Assembly: GCF_008369935.1 (NCBI RefSeq)
Contig: NZ_VTUZ01000015.1
Coordinates: forward strand, 1-64,000
Direction: 5' to 3'
DNA from: Paraburkholderia panacisoli
GTDB lineage: Bacteria; Pseudomonadota; Gammaproteobacteria; Burkholderiales; Burkholderiaceae
Length of the DNA: 64,000 nt
Under the pieces are notes generated by a model. The model searched no databases, was not told the DNA's origin, and saw only the letters and a program-made list of their open reading frames with translations. Below are positions 1-8,566 of this stretch, piece after piece. Within the stretch, counting starts at the first letter, position 1; each line of letters begins with the position of its first letter. Made by a program: the position numbers and the translations under genes.

Positions 1-581
1 AGAAATGCCATTGATTCACGCAACAGTGATCAGGTACCAAATGGTACGAAGCCGTTGCGTCGAATTCGTGAAAGAAACGGGAAATCCGCAACGCTCTTCC
101 ACGTACCACTGAAGTTGATAATTTATCTTATGTCAAATTGAATTCAAACTTCCAAAAACCGACCGTCACCCTTGGCGGGTTTCTTTCACGAGCGCGCCCC
201 CAAAACATCGAGCTTCTCTGTCGAGGTCGTTCCACCCGAAAGCCATAACCCTGTTCACGGCAACCAACATCTCATCTGCAGACCAACCTATGCAGAGCTT
301 CTTGTTATTTCGCACACGGACACGAGACTGCATCTGGCCGTGGACGCAAATGGCCGCCCATCGCGACCGATCTTCACCCAAGGACAGCTTGCCCACGTTT
401 CGCGCGCCAAGAAACTGAATCAGCATTTGCACACGACGGTTTCGAGGGAACCGAGAGCGCGGCCAACGGAGTACCAGGCAGACATCAAGGCCCGTTACCG
501 CCAACGTTTATCCTGACAACAGCACGCCACTTCCCTTCTCACCGGGGCATAATCCGTCAGTCCATCGTTGCGTTTGTCCAC
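1..581. other. 581-base region without an intact gene
   Basis: No intact gene is recognised. The stretch contains the possible transposase relic and, at 36-49, a short inverted repeat (GTACC-AAAT-GGTAC) that could be an operator for the GntR-type regulator starting at 582, although it is more than 500 bases upstream. The first 160 bases are more AT-rich than the rest of the window. Confidence 0.4.
172..516 (+). pseudogene. possible IS5-type transposase remnant
   Basis: An open stretch without convincing start or ribosome binding site. Its middle part (TRLHLAVDANGRPSRPIFTQGQ) resembles the segment of IS5-family DDE transposases that surrounds the second catalytic region (usual pattern T-K-x-H-x-x-V-D-A-x-G-x-P, then T-x-G-Q). 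The catalytic acidic residues and the rest of a transposase cannot be traced on either side, so this would be a decayed fragment. It lies at the left edge of the window beside the catabolic operon, where a relic of mobility would be natural. The assignment rests on a short motif only; it could be an unrelated or non-coding stretch. Confidence 0.3.
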
Positions 582-1277
582 ATGAAGAAAAACAGCTCCG
601 CCAAGAAAGTATCCCGACGCGAACCGGTCAATCCGCCGGATCAGTTGCTGGTCGACGTCGCGTTTGCGCAGATCGAGGAAATGATCATCACGCGCAAGCT
701 GCCGCCGGGTTCGATGATTTCTGAAAGCCAGCTTGCAGCCGAGATGGAAATGGGACGCACCCCCGTGCGCGAAGCGCTTCAGCGGTTGCGGCAGATCGGC
801 TTCGTCGAAATGCTTCCGCGCCGAGGTACGCTCGTCGCCGGTGTGGACATCCGTCAGCAACTGGAACTACTGGAGGTTAGGCGCCCGCTCGAGGAACTCG
901 TCGTACGCGTGGCCGCGCTACGCGCCACACCGGAAGAGCGCGCCCATCTGCGCCAGCTCGCGAAGCAAATGATCGACGCCGCCGAACGCGGTGACATGGA
1001 AGCCTGGATCAAGGCCGGAGGAGCGATTCACGACGCTGAAGTTCAGGCCACCCACAACAGCATGCTGATTACCAGCATGCTGCCGATTCACGCGCAATCT
1101 CGACGTTTCTGGTATCAGCATATCGAGCAGAATCGCGCTTACGTTGAAGGCGCTCAGTTGCACGCCAAGGTGCTGACGGCCATCGCTGAGGGCGACGGCG
1201 ACCGGGCTGCGGCAGCGGCGCATGGTTTGATGCAGTTCATCGAGCGCTTCACCCGCTCCGCGCTCGATACTTTCTGA
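582..1277 (+). CDS. GntR/FadR-family transcriptional regulator
   Basis: A 231-residue DNA-binding regulator. Residues about 15-85 form the winged helix-turn-helix of GntR proteins, including the typical GRTPVREALQRL recognition segment followed by the wing PRRGTLV. The remainder (about 90-225) is helical, as expected for an FCD ligand-binding domain that senses small organic acids. It converges on the minus-strand operon of MFS carrier, CoA-transferase, crotonase and FAD oxidoreductase, and FadR-type regulators commonly repress neighbouring catabolic genes, so this operon is the likely target (inference). A good operator candidate sits at the far end of that operon, at 6554-6583. No clear Shine-Dalgarno sequence precedes the ATG. 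Confidence 0.85.
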   Translation: MKKNSSAKKVSRREPVNPPDQLLVDVAFAQIEEMIITRKLPPGSMISESQLAAEMEMGRTPVREALQRLRQIGFVEMLPRRGTLVAGVDIRQQLELLEVRRPLEELVVRVAALRATPEERAHLRQLAKQMIDAAERGDMEAWIKAGGAIHDAEVQATHNSMLITSMLPIHAQSRRFWYQHIEQNRAYVEGAQLHAKVLTAIAEGDGDRAAAAAHGLMQFIERFTRSALDTF

Positions 1278-1363
1278 AGCCCTGCATAGCGTGGGCAGCG
1301 GCCGGGAGACTGCCACGTACCGGCGTTCGGCCGCCGCCACCCGACGCGATCGGCGTCGCGCCG

Positions 1364-2659
1364 CTACTCTGCCTGCGGCTGCGGAATCTCCGCCCCATGG
1401 CCGCGCACCTCGACATCCGCACGAGGCGCGTTCACGAACACCGCCACCGCGATCGCGCCTGCAAGGGCCACGCCCCCGCTCAACATGAACGCGCTCGTGA
1501 ATACATGTGTCCATTGCACGAGGAAGCCTGTGAGAATCGGCGCGAGAATCCCTGCCGTGTTTGCGAGCAGATGCATGAATCCACCCACGCCACCCATCCG
1601 GGCGGGCTCGACCGTATCCAGAATGATCGCCCAGTACACGCTCAGCGTGAGATTCATGAAGAACACCGTAATGCCCATCAGCGCAACCGCCGCGCCTACG
1701 CTGGTCGCGGTGCCGGCGCACGCGACACAGGCTGCGGCAACCAGTAGCCCCCCCACGATCACGATCTTGCGTGACTTCAGCGCATTGCCGGTCCAGCGGA
1801 AGATCATATCGGACGTCAGGCCGCCCAGCGCGATCCCGGCAAATCCGAGCACCCACGGAATCACGTTGACGATGCTCATCGACGACAGGCTCAGATGCCG
1901 CTCCATCATCAGGTAGCTCGGGAACCACGACAGGAAGAAGTACAGGATGTACGCATAACCGAAGTACGCGAGCGAAGTCGCCCAGATAGTCGGACTCTTG
2001 AGATAGAAGCCCAGCGACATCCGCGGTTTCGCTTCGGAACCGGTATTCTCCGCGCGAGCAAGCATCGCCGCCGAACCTGCGCCGCGCGCCCAGCGGTTGT
2101 GCTCGGGCCGGTCCGTCGAGAAAATCGACCACATTATCACCCACAGCAAACCCACCACGCCGATTACGATGAACGGAATTCGCCAGCCCCAATGCAAGGC
2201 CATCAGCCCGACAATCGGACCGGCTAGCGCCGCACCCAGTTGCAGGCCGGAATTCGCGAAACCTACCGCCGTGGTCTGCTCCTTGCGCTCGAACCAGTTG
2301 CTGACGATCTTGTTCGTGCACGTGGCCAATGGCCCTTCCCCGGCGCCGAACACCACGCGGATCACCAGCAGGCCCGCGAGACTCGTCGCCGTAGCGGTCA
2401 GCCCGCAGAAGATGGACCAGAGACCGATCGCGACCACGAGTACCCGCTTCGCGCCGAAGCGATCCGCCGCGTAGCCGCCAATAAAGCAGAACAGCGAATA
2501 GCCGACAAAAAACGCACTGAAGACAATGCCGAGATGCGCGGCATCGAGCTGCAGATCCTTGGCGATGAGCGGCGCGGCAACCGACAGAGCGGCGCGGTCG
2601 AGGTAGCTGATCGCGCAAGCGAGAAACAGCATGAAAACGACAAACCAGCGGTATTTCAT
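1364..2659 (-). CDS. MFS transporter, anion:cation symporter type
   Basis: A 431-residue inner-membrane carrier with about twelve hydrophobic segments. It begins MKYRWFVVFMLFLAC and carries the loop 2-3 signature GYAADRFGAKR of the major facilitator superfamily. The sequence is like the ACS family (organic acids such as glucarate, galactonate, phthalate). The start at 2659 is preceded by a strong GGAGGAGA box eight bases upstream, so the longer open frame is rejected. It is the last gene of the minus-strand catabolic operon, 165 bases after the CoA-transferase gene, and probably imports that pathway's substrate. The substrate cannot be named from sequence. Confidence 0.85.
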   Translation of the reverse strand: MKYRWFVVFMLFLACAISYLDRAALSVAAPLIAKDLQLDAAHLGIVFSAFFVGYSLFCFIGGYAADRFGAKRVLVVAIGLWSIFCGLTATATSLAGLLVIRVVFGAGEGPLATCTNKIVSNWFERKEQTTAVGFANSGLQLGAALAGPIVGLMALHWGWRIPFIVIGVVGLLWVIMWSIFSTDRPEHNRWARGAGSAAMLARAENTGSEAKPRMSLGFYLKSPTIWATSLAYFGYAYILYFFLSWFPSYLMMERHLSLSSMSIVNVIPWVLGFAGIALGGLTSDMIFRWTGNALKSRKIVIVGGLLVAAACVACAGTATSVGAAVALMGITVFFMNLTLSVYWAIILDTVEPARMGGVGGFMHLLANTAGILAPILTGFLVQWTHVFTSAFMLSGGVALAGAIAVAVFVNAPRADVEVRGHGAEIPQPQAE

Positions 2660-2824
2660 GATCGTCTCCTCCAGATTCGCCTGAGCGATCGGGATGGTGG
2701 GTTGTCCTCGACGCCGTGTGCTCAGACGCGGCGTTGCGCAACCGTGTTGTTGGAACCGACGCGGCGCACCGTCGACGGCAATCGCCGTACGTTGCAGGAG
2801 CAGCCGCGCCATTGTTGTGGACTG

Positions 2825-4426
2825 CTAGCTTTCTACCGCGACCTCCGCGCAATGATCGGCGTTCTCGACGAACAGCGATGCGTTCATCAGCGGCAACGGG
2901 TCGAGGATATGAGCCGGCGCGAACGCCATTAGATCGAGCACGTCGCGGCGTACATCGACGCCCGGCGCAACCTCGGTCAGCACGAGGCCGCTCGCGGTCT
3001 GCTCGAACACGGCGCGCTCCGTCACGATTAGCGCACTCTGCCCCGCCGCAACGCCGTTCGCCACCGGATAAGTCCGGCTCTGCACGGTATCGACGAACTT
3101 GCTGACCTTGCCCTCCTTCACGATCCTCGTGCGGCCCGCTTCGTACGCGATGTCGAGTCCGCCGGTCGTGAACGAGCCGGTGAACACCAGCCGTTTGGCA
3201 TTCATCGCGATGTCGATGAAGCCGCCCGCCCCCGGATTAACCTTGCCGAACTTGCTGACGTTGACCGTTCCATGCGAATCGTACTCTGCGAATGCGAGTG
3301 CCGCGAATCGGCACAACCCCCCGTCTATCACGTCAAACTGCGTGACGCCGTCGAGCAACGCCTGCGGCCGGAGGTTCGCCGAAAACTGCCAGCCGTTCAT
3401 CACGATTCCGCCATAGGAACCATGCTCCGTCGTGAACCAGTAGTCATCCGAAGCATTGTCCAGATCAATAAGACCCTGCTCCGCCATCACGAGCGGCACG
3501 TCGGCCGCTGCGCCAAAGCCGAAAATCGACAGTTCGTGCTTGCGCACTTCCAGCGCCGCGCGCCGCGCGATCACCTTGTCGGGTCCAAACGGAATCGCGG
3601 GCAAACGTGCGTTCACGCCGGCGGCACGCAGATAGGCCTCGTCGTAAGGCGTATCGGTGCTCATCATCATCTGCGGCTCTACCACGAGCGCATCGACGAA
3701 CATGCCCGGCAGTCGCACCGATGTCGCCGCGCGCGCACCGCGTGGCACGATGCGGCGGACCTGGACGATCACGCGCCCGCCGCTCGCCTTCGCCGCCAGC
3801 GCGAGCGCGAGACTTGCGGAAACCAGCGGCTCGTCTTCGAACGAAAGATTGCCGAACTCGTCCGCACTGCTCGCACGGATGATCGCCACGTCGATCGGCC
3901 AACTCGGATAGAACAGCAGATCTTCATTGTTCAGGCGGATCTTCTGGATCAGATCGTCCTCGCAGCGGCTGGTGAACTTGCCGCCACCGTGTTGCGGATC
4001 GGCATACGTGCCCACGCCGACGCGCGTCATATAACCAGGGCTCTTGCGCGCGACCTCGCGCAACCAGTGCATCGACGCGCCGATCGGCCACGAATACGCT
4101 TCGATCCGGTTCTCCTGAATGAGCCGCATCAGCGCGGGACGCTCGCCGGTGCGCGGATTGACCGGGTTGATATAGGAGCCGGAGACGATACGCTTCATCA
4201 GTCCTTCTTGCGCGACGTGATCCATCCCGCGAATGTCGACCGCGTCCCCGGTGCCGCACGGAAAATAAAACGTGAGGTTGCGCGGCGCGCCAGTTTCGCG
4301 AAAACGCTTGCCGAGCGCCCCGAGCGTGGCATCGGGCACCACCCATCCGATAACGCCAACGGATGCCACCGTCTGCCCGTCCTGAATCGACGCGACAGCC
4401 TGTGCCGCGGACATGATTTTCGTCAT
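2825..4426 (-). CDS. family I CoA-transferase (YdiF/propionate CoA-transferase type)
   Basis: A 533-residue fused alpha-beta CoA-transferase that would move CoA between acyl-CoA and a free carboxylic acid. The segment TTEHGSYGG near residues 332-340 supplies Glu334, in the place of the catalytic glutamate that forms the glutamyl-CoA thioester in propionate CoA-transferases. Length fits the single-chain YdiF family (about 520-530). The start overlaps the stop of the upstream crotonase gene by four bases (ATGA), showing tight translational coupling. With the crotonase and FAD oxidoreductase it suggests activation and degradation of an organic acid; the substrate is unknown. Confidence 0.85.
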   Translation of the reverse strand: MTKIMSAAQAVASIQDGQTVASVGVIGWVVPDATLGALGKRFRETGAPRNLTFYFPCGTGDAVDIRGMDHVAQEGLMKRIVSGSYINPVNPRTGERPALMRLIQENRIEAYSWPIGASMHWLREVARKSPGYMTRVGVGTYADPQHGGGKFTSRCEDDLIQKIRLNNEDLLFYPSWPIDVAIIRASSADEFGNLSFEDEPLVSASLALALAAKASGGRVIVQVRRIVPRGARAATSVRLPGMFVDALVVEPQMMMSTDTPYDEAYLRAAGVNARLPAIPFGPDKVIARRAALEVRKHELSIFGFGAAADVPLVMAEQGLIDLDNASDDYWFTTEHGSYGGIVMNGWQFSANLRPQALLDGVTQFDVIDGGLCRFAALAFAEYDSHGTVNVSKFGKVNPGAGGFIDIAMNAKRLVFTGSFTTGGLDIAYEAGRTRIVKEGKVSKFVDTVQSRTYPVANGVAAGQSALIVTERAVFEQTASGLVLTEVAPGVDVRRDVLDLMAFAPAHILDPLPLMNASLFVENADHCAEVAVES

Positions 4427-5178
4427 GACTTTACCTTGAATTTCGAAAAAATTGCCTGAGCGGCTCCTGCTTCGCAGTTGCTCGCGAAATGTCGGGACGC
4501 CAGATTGTCGAGCTGCTCGCCGTCAAGCGAAACGAAAGGCTCGAAGAAGCGCTTGGTCGACGCCACCGCATCGGGCGGCAGCGCAGCAAGCCGCTGTGCG
4601 AGAGAGAGCGCCGTCTGGTCGGCGTAGCCCGGTTCGGTCAGATAGTCCGCGATGCCGAGACGATGCGCCTCGATGCCGTTCATCGCATCCGCAGCCCACG
4701 TCAGCAGCCGCGCGCGCACCGGACCCACGCGCGCGAGCAGTGCCTGCAGCCCCCATGGCGGCAGCCAACCGTTCGGCACTTCGGGAAGATGCCAGCGCAC
4801 GTTTGACGCGCTGACGACGATGTCGCACGAAATCGCCAGAACGAAGCCGCCGCCCAGCGCGAAACCTTCGACTGCGGCGATCACCGGCTTCGACAACCCG
4901 GCGATCGAGCGCGCAACGCGCGCGGTCTGCGACTCGGAATCGCACATCTGCTGAATGGACATCGTCGCGAGTTCTTTCAGGTCGCTGCCCGAACAGAACG
5001 CAGGCGGCGCACCGGAGAGAACGATCGCCCGCACACCCGGATCGCGGTCGGCCTGCTGCAATGCCTGCTCCAGTTCCGCTATCGAACCGCCGTCGAGCGC
5101 GTTGCGCCGCTCAGGCCGGTTCAACGTCAACTGACGGACATCCCCCATGTTCACAATAATCACTTCCCTACCCTCCAT
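4423..5178 (-). CDS. enoyl-CoA hydratase/isomerase (crotonase) family protein
   Basis: A 251-residue crotonase-fold enzyme. LTLNRPERRNALDG near the N terminus and PAFCSGSDLKEL around residues 60-70 are the usual CoA-binding and first oxyanion-hole segments; EGFALGGGFVLAISCD supplies the second. These enzymes hydrate, isomerise or hydrolyse acyl-CoA esters. The start at 5178 gives the normal family length; a second ATG at 5148 is possible, but GAGAAA lies closer to the first. It stands between the FAD oxidoreductase (26 bases upstream) and the CoA-transferase (four-base overlap). The precise reaction is not deducible. Confidence 0.8.
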   Translation of the reverse strand: MEGREVIIVNMGDVRQLTLNRPERRNALDGGSIAELEQALQQADRDPGVRAIVLSGAPPAFCSGSDLKELATMSIQQMCDSESQTARVARSIAGLSKPVIAAVEGFALGGGFVLAISCDIVVSASNVRWHLPEVPNGWLPPWGLQALLARVGPVRARLLTWAADAMNGIEAHRLGIADYLTEPGYADQTALSLAQRLAALPPDAVASTKRFFEPFVSLDGEQLDNLASRHFASNCEAGAAQAIFSKFKVKS

Positions 5179-5204
5179 GTTTGCTTTCTCAACAGCAATC
5201 CCTG

Positions 5205-6551
5205 CTACAGCGCGGCACCATCCCGACCGAGCGCATTCCGTATCGCCTGCGGATCGACGTTGCGCGGCTCGATGCCCTGGCGGACCGCGAGGCTGGCGGC
5301 ATGTCCGATCGCATGACCGTATGAAAAGCATTGAGCCGTGACGCGCGCCGAGGCGACCGCTTCGTGTTCCGCAGACAGACACCGCCCTGCCACCAGCAAC
5401 CCTTCGCCACGCGACGGCACGAAGCAGCCGTAGGGCACTTCGTAGTAGTCGTCGAGCACCCATTCCACCTTCGGCTTCGCGCCGGCGTGCAGCTCGATCG
5501 GCCACGGCGAGCGCGCAATACCGTCCGAGAATTTCCGCGCGCCGACGACATCGGCATTCATGAGTTTCGTCACGCCTTCGACCTGACGCGTCTGGCGCAC
5601 ACCCACCTGAACACCGGTATCGTTGACGAATGATTTTTCGCAGCCCGCTACGTAGTCTCTAAGGAAGCGTGCATACGCATGAACCTGCTTCCTGCCGTTC
5701 AGCTCGCCTTCGGTGAAATCATCGTAGAAAAGCGGGTTGAGTTCGCGTCCGTCGGAGCCGGTGATGCGCGTGCAGTTGCATAGCAACTCACCGGGACGGG
5801 TCGTCGGGAAGAGCCAGATTTTCGAGCGCGGCAGGTTGTCGCCAGCGAGTTGCCGTTCGCGCAGCAGTGACGAAATCGCTTCGCCCATGATCGTGTCGTC
5901 GCCGTAAGCGGCGGTAAAACGTTCGACATCCACGCCTTGCAGGCGGAAGATCATCGTCGGGTTCTGCACGCGAGAACCATCGCCCACAAAGCTATCCAGA
6001 CCAGCCATCGCGACGAGGTCGGCATCGCCGCTGGCGTCGACGGTGACGCGCGCGCGAATCGTCAACGGCCCCTGCTTGGTCCATGCCGTCACACCCTCGA
6101 CGCGCTCGTTTCCGTCCAGCAGCACACCGGTTGCAATCGCGTGATAAATAACCTTGACGCCGGTTGCCTCCAACAGACTGTCGGCCGCATCGCGCCACAC
6201 CAGCGGATCGTGAACGCGTGTCCAGGTTTTTCCATAGCGCACGGGTGCAGCGAGACCGCCGCGCTGCTCCAGTACGTCGCAGAACTCCTGCGCAAAGCCG
6301 GAAATAATCGCCTCGGGCTTCGCGCCTGCGCGCTCGGTCGCGAGATACATCCCACATACGGTGCCGGAGAGCCCCGCCACCGCCCCGCCTCCGCAAAAAC
6401 CATAACGCTCCAGCAGGATCACCTTCAGCCCCTGCCGACTGGCGGTTACGGCGGTGGCAACGCCAGCGGCGCCTCCACCTGTCACGAGAACGTCGCATTG
6501 AAGGCCGTCAACGGACCGGACATCGACTCCAACATTTTTCATCTGTCTCAT
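5205..6551 (-). CDS. FAD-dependent oxidoreductase
   Basis: About 448 residues from the chosen start (MRQMKNVG). An N-terminal Rossmann motif, DVLVTGGGAAGVATAVTASR, and the following LLERYGFCGGGAV mark an FAD-dependent oxidoreductase of the Pfam FAD_oxidored type (PF12831). A second nucleotide-contact motif, VTVDASGDADL, lies mid-protein. The start at 6551 is favoured over an in-frame ATG at 6584 because AGGTGA stands seven bases before it and because the longer start would lie inside the palindrome at 6554-6583. It is the first gene of the minus-strand catabolic operon. Substrate unknown. Confidence 0.75.
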   Translation of the reverse strand: MRQMKNVGVDVRSVDGLQCDVLVTGGGAAGVATAVTASRQGLKVILLERYGFCGGGAVAGLSGTVCGMYLATERAGAKPEAIISGFAQEFCDVLEQRGGLAAPVRYGKTWTRVHDPLVWRDAADSLLEATGVKVIYHAIATGVLLDGNERVEGVTAWTKQGPLTIRARVTVDASGDADLVAMAGLDSFVGDGSRVQNPTMIFRLQGVDVERFTAAYGDDTIMGEAISSLLRERQLAGDNLPRSKIWLFPTTRPGELLCNCTRITGSDGRELNPLFYDDFTEGELNGRKQVHAYARFLRDYVAGCEKSFVNDTGVQVGVRQTRQVEGVTKLMNADVVGARKFSDGIARSPWPIELHAGAKPKVEWVLDDYYEVPYGCFVPSRGEGLLVAGRCLSAEHEAVASARVTAQCFSYGHAIGHAASLAVRQGIEPRNVDPQAIRNALGRDGAAL

Positions 6552-6553
6552 TT

Positions 6554-6583
6554 TGTCGTCACCTGATATGTCAGCTGACGACA
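6554..6583. promoter_or_regulatory. palindromic operator candidate
   Basis: Perfect inverted repeat TGTCGTCA (6554-6561) and TGACGACA (6576-6583) separated by 14 bases, with a second nested near-palindrome TGTCAGCTGACGACA. It lies just upstream of the favoured FAD oxidoreductase start and partly covers its ribosome binding site. This is where a repressor such as the GntR protein at 582 would act (inference). Confidence 0.5.
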
Positions 6584-6584
6584 T

Positions 6585-6983
6585 TTGTAGCGGAGCGAAA
6601 TTGGCCTGTCAATGACAATGTCGGGAAGGGGGCCCAAGCGGTGGTCCGGCGGATGCCTGAGTGGCATGCGGGGCGGCAGTTTGAGGGAGAAACGACCTAT
6701 GTACCTAACGTTTTCCCCAGGGACTATCAGCGGGTTGTCTGGCGCGGCATAAGTGCGCCCCCATGGCGGCGGCCCAGCGCTGTTATTTTTGTAGTCCAAA
6801 CAACTTGGCGGATCGGTTTCCTGGCCATGCGTTGCCGCACCGCGCAAGATGCGTTCACGGGCTCTGTCGCGCTCAGGCCGCACGCGGCGCACGGATCATC
6901 GTGGCAAACATCGAAGGCATGCATTTGTTCCGCAAACGGCAGATGCAGGACGACGGCGTCGCCATAACCGCGGCCGGGCAACG
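6585..6983. other. 399-base intergenic region
   Basis: Separates the left-flank catabolic operon from the end of mxaL. It must contain the promoter of the catabolic operon on the minus strand, but no convincing -35/-10 pair stands out. No coding frame here resembles a known protein, and no terminator hairpin with a T-run is seen after mxaL. Confidence 0.4.
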
Positions 6984-8024
6984 CTATTCGCCTGTCATGT
7001 TAGTTTTCCTCTGCAGATTGGCATTCACTCGTCCCACTTTTCTCACCGAGATACCACCTGCTGGAACAAGCCACCGAACGGCCCTTCGCACCTGTCTTCG
7101 ACAAAAGTCCCGCCACTCCCAAATCGTGTCGGGCGCAAACCGCCCCACGAACAGCAACAGCGCAAGCAGCGCGGGACACCAGCGCAAATCGGTCGGCACC
7201 GGCTCGCGGTGAGCGAAGCGCGCGTCAAGCATCGCATCGCCTAGCGATGTCGTGGTCCAAAGGCGGCGATAGCCGAGACCGGTTTGCCCAGCCACAAACC
7301 CGAGATACTGGCCTCGCAACTCGGAAAGCTCCTCATGTGTCTCGACCGGCGCATCGGACCCCGGCGTAGTCGGCACCTGTATCACGTCGTCGGCCTGCCA
7401 GTATCCGATCCGGTTACCGTCGGCGTCGCTCTTCGGAATGGCCGCGGGTTGATCGCCCCCCACGCCGATCAGCCAGCCCTTGATGCCCGCGGGATTGATA
7501 TCCCGCATCAGCGCTCGCGATGGCAGGACAGGCGGCGCCTCCTGTCCATCGGTGACGAACACGACGGCCGCGCCGTGGCCGCCCCCCTGCGCCACACGCG
7601 TAGCCGAATAAACGCCGCCCTCGGCAATCCGGCTCCAGTTAGTCCACCGCATGCGCGCGTCGATACCGTCGAGCGACACCAGCAACGCGTCGTAGTTGTT
7701 GCACACCTCGATGGGCGGCAGCAACAGCAAGGTCCGTTGCCCGGTAAACACGCTCCAACCCACCTTCGAGCCACAAGGCAATTGCCCCAGCGCACCGCGC
7801 ATCGCGGCCTGCGCGAACTTCAGCCGGCTCACCGGCACGCCGTTCAGAGTGACGTCTTCGACGTCCATGCTTTGCGTGATATCGAACGTCACGATGTAGT
7901 CGAATGTATTGCGCGGCAAGGTCACATCCGGCATGACGACCGCGGCGATCAACGCGACGAGCGCGGCGGCCATCAACCCATGACGCCCCCTGACGAAGCC
8001 GCGCTCGCGGATCCCGGTATTCAC
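6984..8024 (-). CDS. mxaL: MxaL-like von Willebrand A-domain protein
   Basis: A 346-residue membrane-anchored protein. An N-terminal hydrophobic segment (about 16-33) is followed by a vWA domain whose metal site begins FDITQSMD (near residue 47), a slightly degenerate DxSxS motif, and a second hydrophobic segment lies near residues 283-295. It is the last gene of the mxaRSACKL series and overlaps mxaK by ATGA. In Methylorubrum, MxaL with A, C and K is needed for an active methanol dehydrogenase and has been linked to calcium insertion. Here the neighbouring enzyme is XoxF, so its metal role may differ (inference). Confidence 0.8.
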   Translation of the reverse strand: MNTGIRERGFVRGRHGLMAAALVALIAAVVMPDVTLPRNTFDYIVTFDITQSMDVEDVTLNGVPVSRLKFAQAAMRGALGQLPCGSKVGWSVFTGQRTLLLLPPIEVCNNYDALLVSLDGIDARMRWTNWSRIAEGGVYSATRVAQGGGHGAAVVFVTDGQEAPPVLPSRALMRDINPAGIKGWLIGVGGDQPAAIPKSDADGNRIGYWQADDVIQVPTTPGSDAPVETHEELSELRGQYLGFVAGQTGLGYRRLWTTTSLGDAMLDARFAHREPVPTDLRWCPALLALLLFVGRFAPDTIWEWRDFCRRQVRRAVRWLVPAGGISVRKVGRVNANLQRKTNMTGE

Positions 8025-8566
8025 GGCAAATCCTTGCTTTGCGGGTCGCGCAGTTTCACGTTGTGCTGCTCTTTCACATCGGGCTCATCGGACGCGGAGT
8101 GTGTTTCAGGCGCAAGCCAAAGCGCGCGCTCGAGGTTATAGCGCGCGTCCCAATCGTCCGGCGCCGCGCGTAGCAACATCCGGTAGCGCGCTTTGGCTTC
8201 GCCGATCATCGCGAGCGACCTGATGGTGCCGGTGGCACCCTCTCCCCCTCCCTCGCGCAGGTACATGTTGCCGATATCGAACAGCGCCGTGCGGCCGAGG
8301 TCGTCAAGACGGTCCTCGTGAATCAGGCCATCGTAGAGCCGCGCTGCCGCATCGTAGGCGCCCGCTTTCGACAGCGCCGTCGCGCGTGCCAGCCGAACCT
8401 GCGGCGCGTCGTCGTTGGCGCGGTGCTCACGCGGGTCGACGCTCGCCGCCACAATGGCCTGATTCATCCGCTCGGCATGTTGAAGACGCGTCCAGTCATA
8501 CGCGGCCACGCCGGCGCAGCAGATCGCAATGGTCTCGAACACGGCGTGAACAAGCGTGCGCGTCAT
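8021..8566 (-). CDS. mxaK: MxaK-like membrane protein
   Basis: A 181-residue protein with one N-terminal hydrophobic segment (about 6-23) and a helical, tetratricopeptide-like remainder (motifs around AKARYRMLLRAAPDDWDARYNLERAL). Position and size match MxaK of the methanol dehydrogenase maturation set. The start at 8566 overlaps the mxaC stop by ATGA, and the gene ends in an ATGA overlap with mxaL. In characterised methylotrophs MxaK works with MxaA, MxaC and MxaL in assembling active methanol dehydrogenase; its biochemical role is not known. The call relies largely on gene order. Confidence 0.75.
   Translation of the reverse strand: MTRTLVHAVFETIAICCAGVAAYDWTRLQHAERMNQAIVAASVDPREHRANDDAPQVRLARATALSKAGAYDAAARLYDGLIHEDRLDDLGRTALFDIGNMYLREGGGEGATGTIRSLAMIGEAKARYRMLLRAAPDDWDARYNLERALWLAPETHSASDEPDVKEQHNVKLRDPQSKDLP

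Noticed and set aside
166..504. Minus-strand 112-codon frame at the left edge
   Set aside because: No ribosome site or family resemblance; the plus strand shows the transposase-like motif instead.
918..2852. Long open frame (644 codons) antisense to and overlapping the MFS carrier and GntR gene
   Set aside because: Arginine-rich low-information product typical of a shadow frame in GC-rich DNA; the MFS reading has motifs and a good ribosome site.
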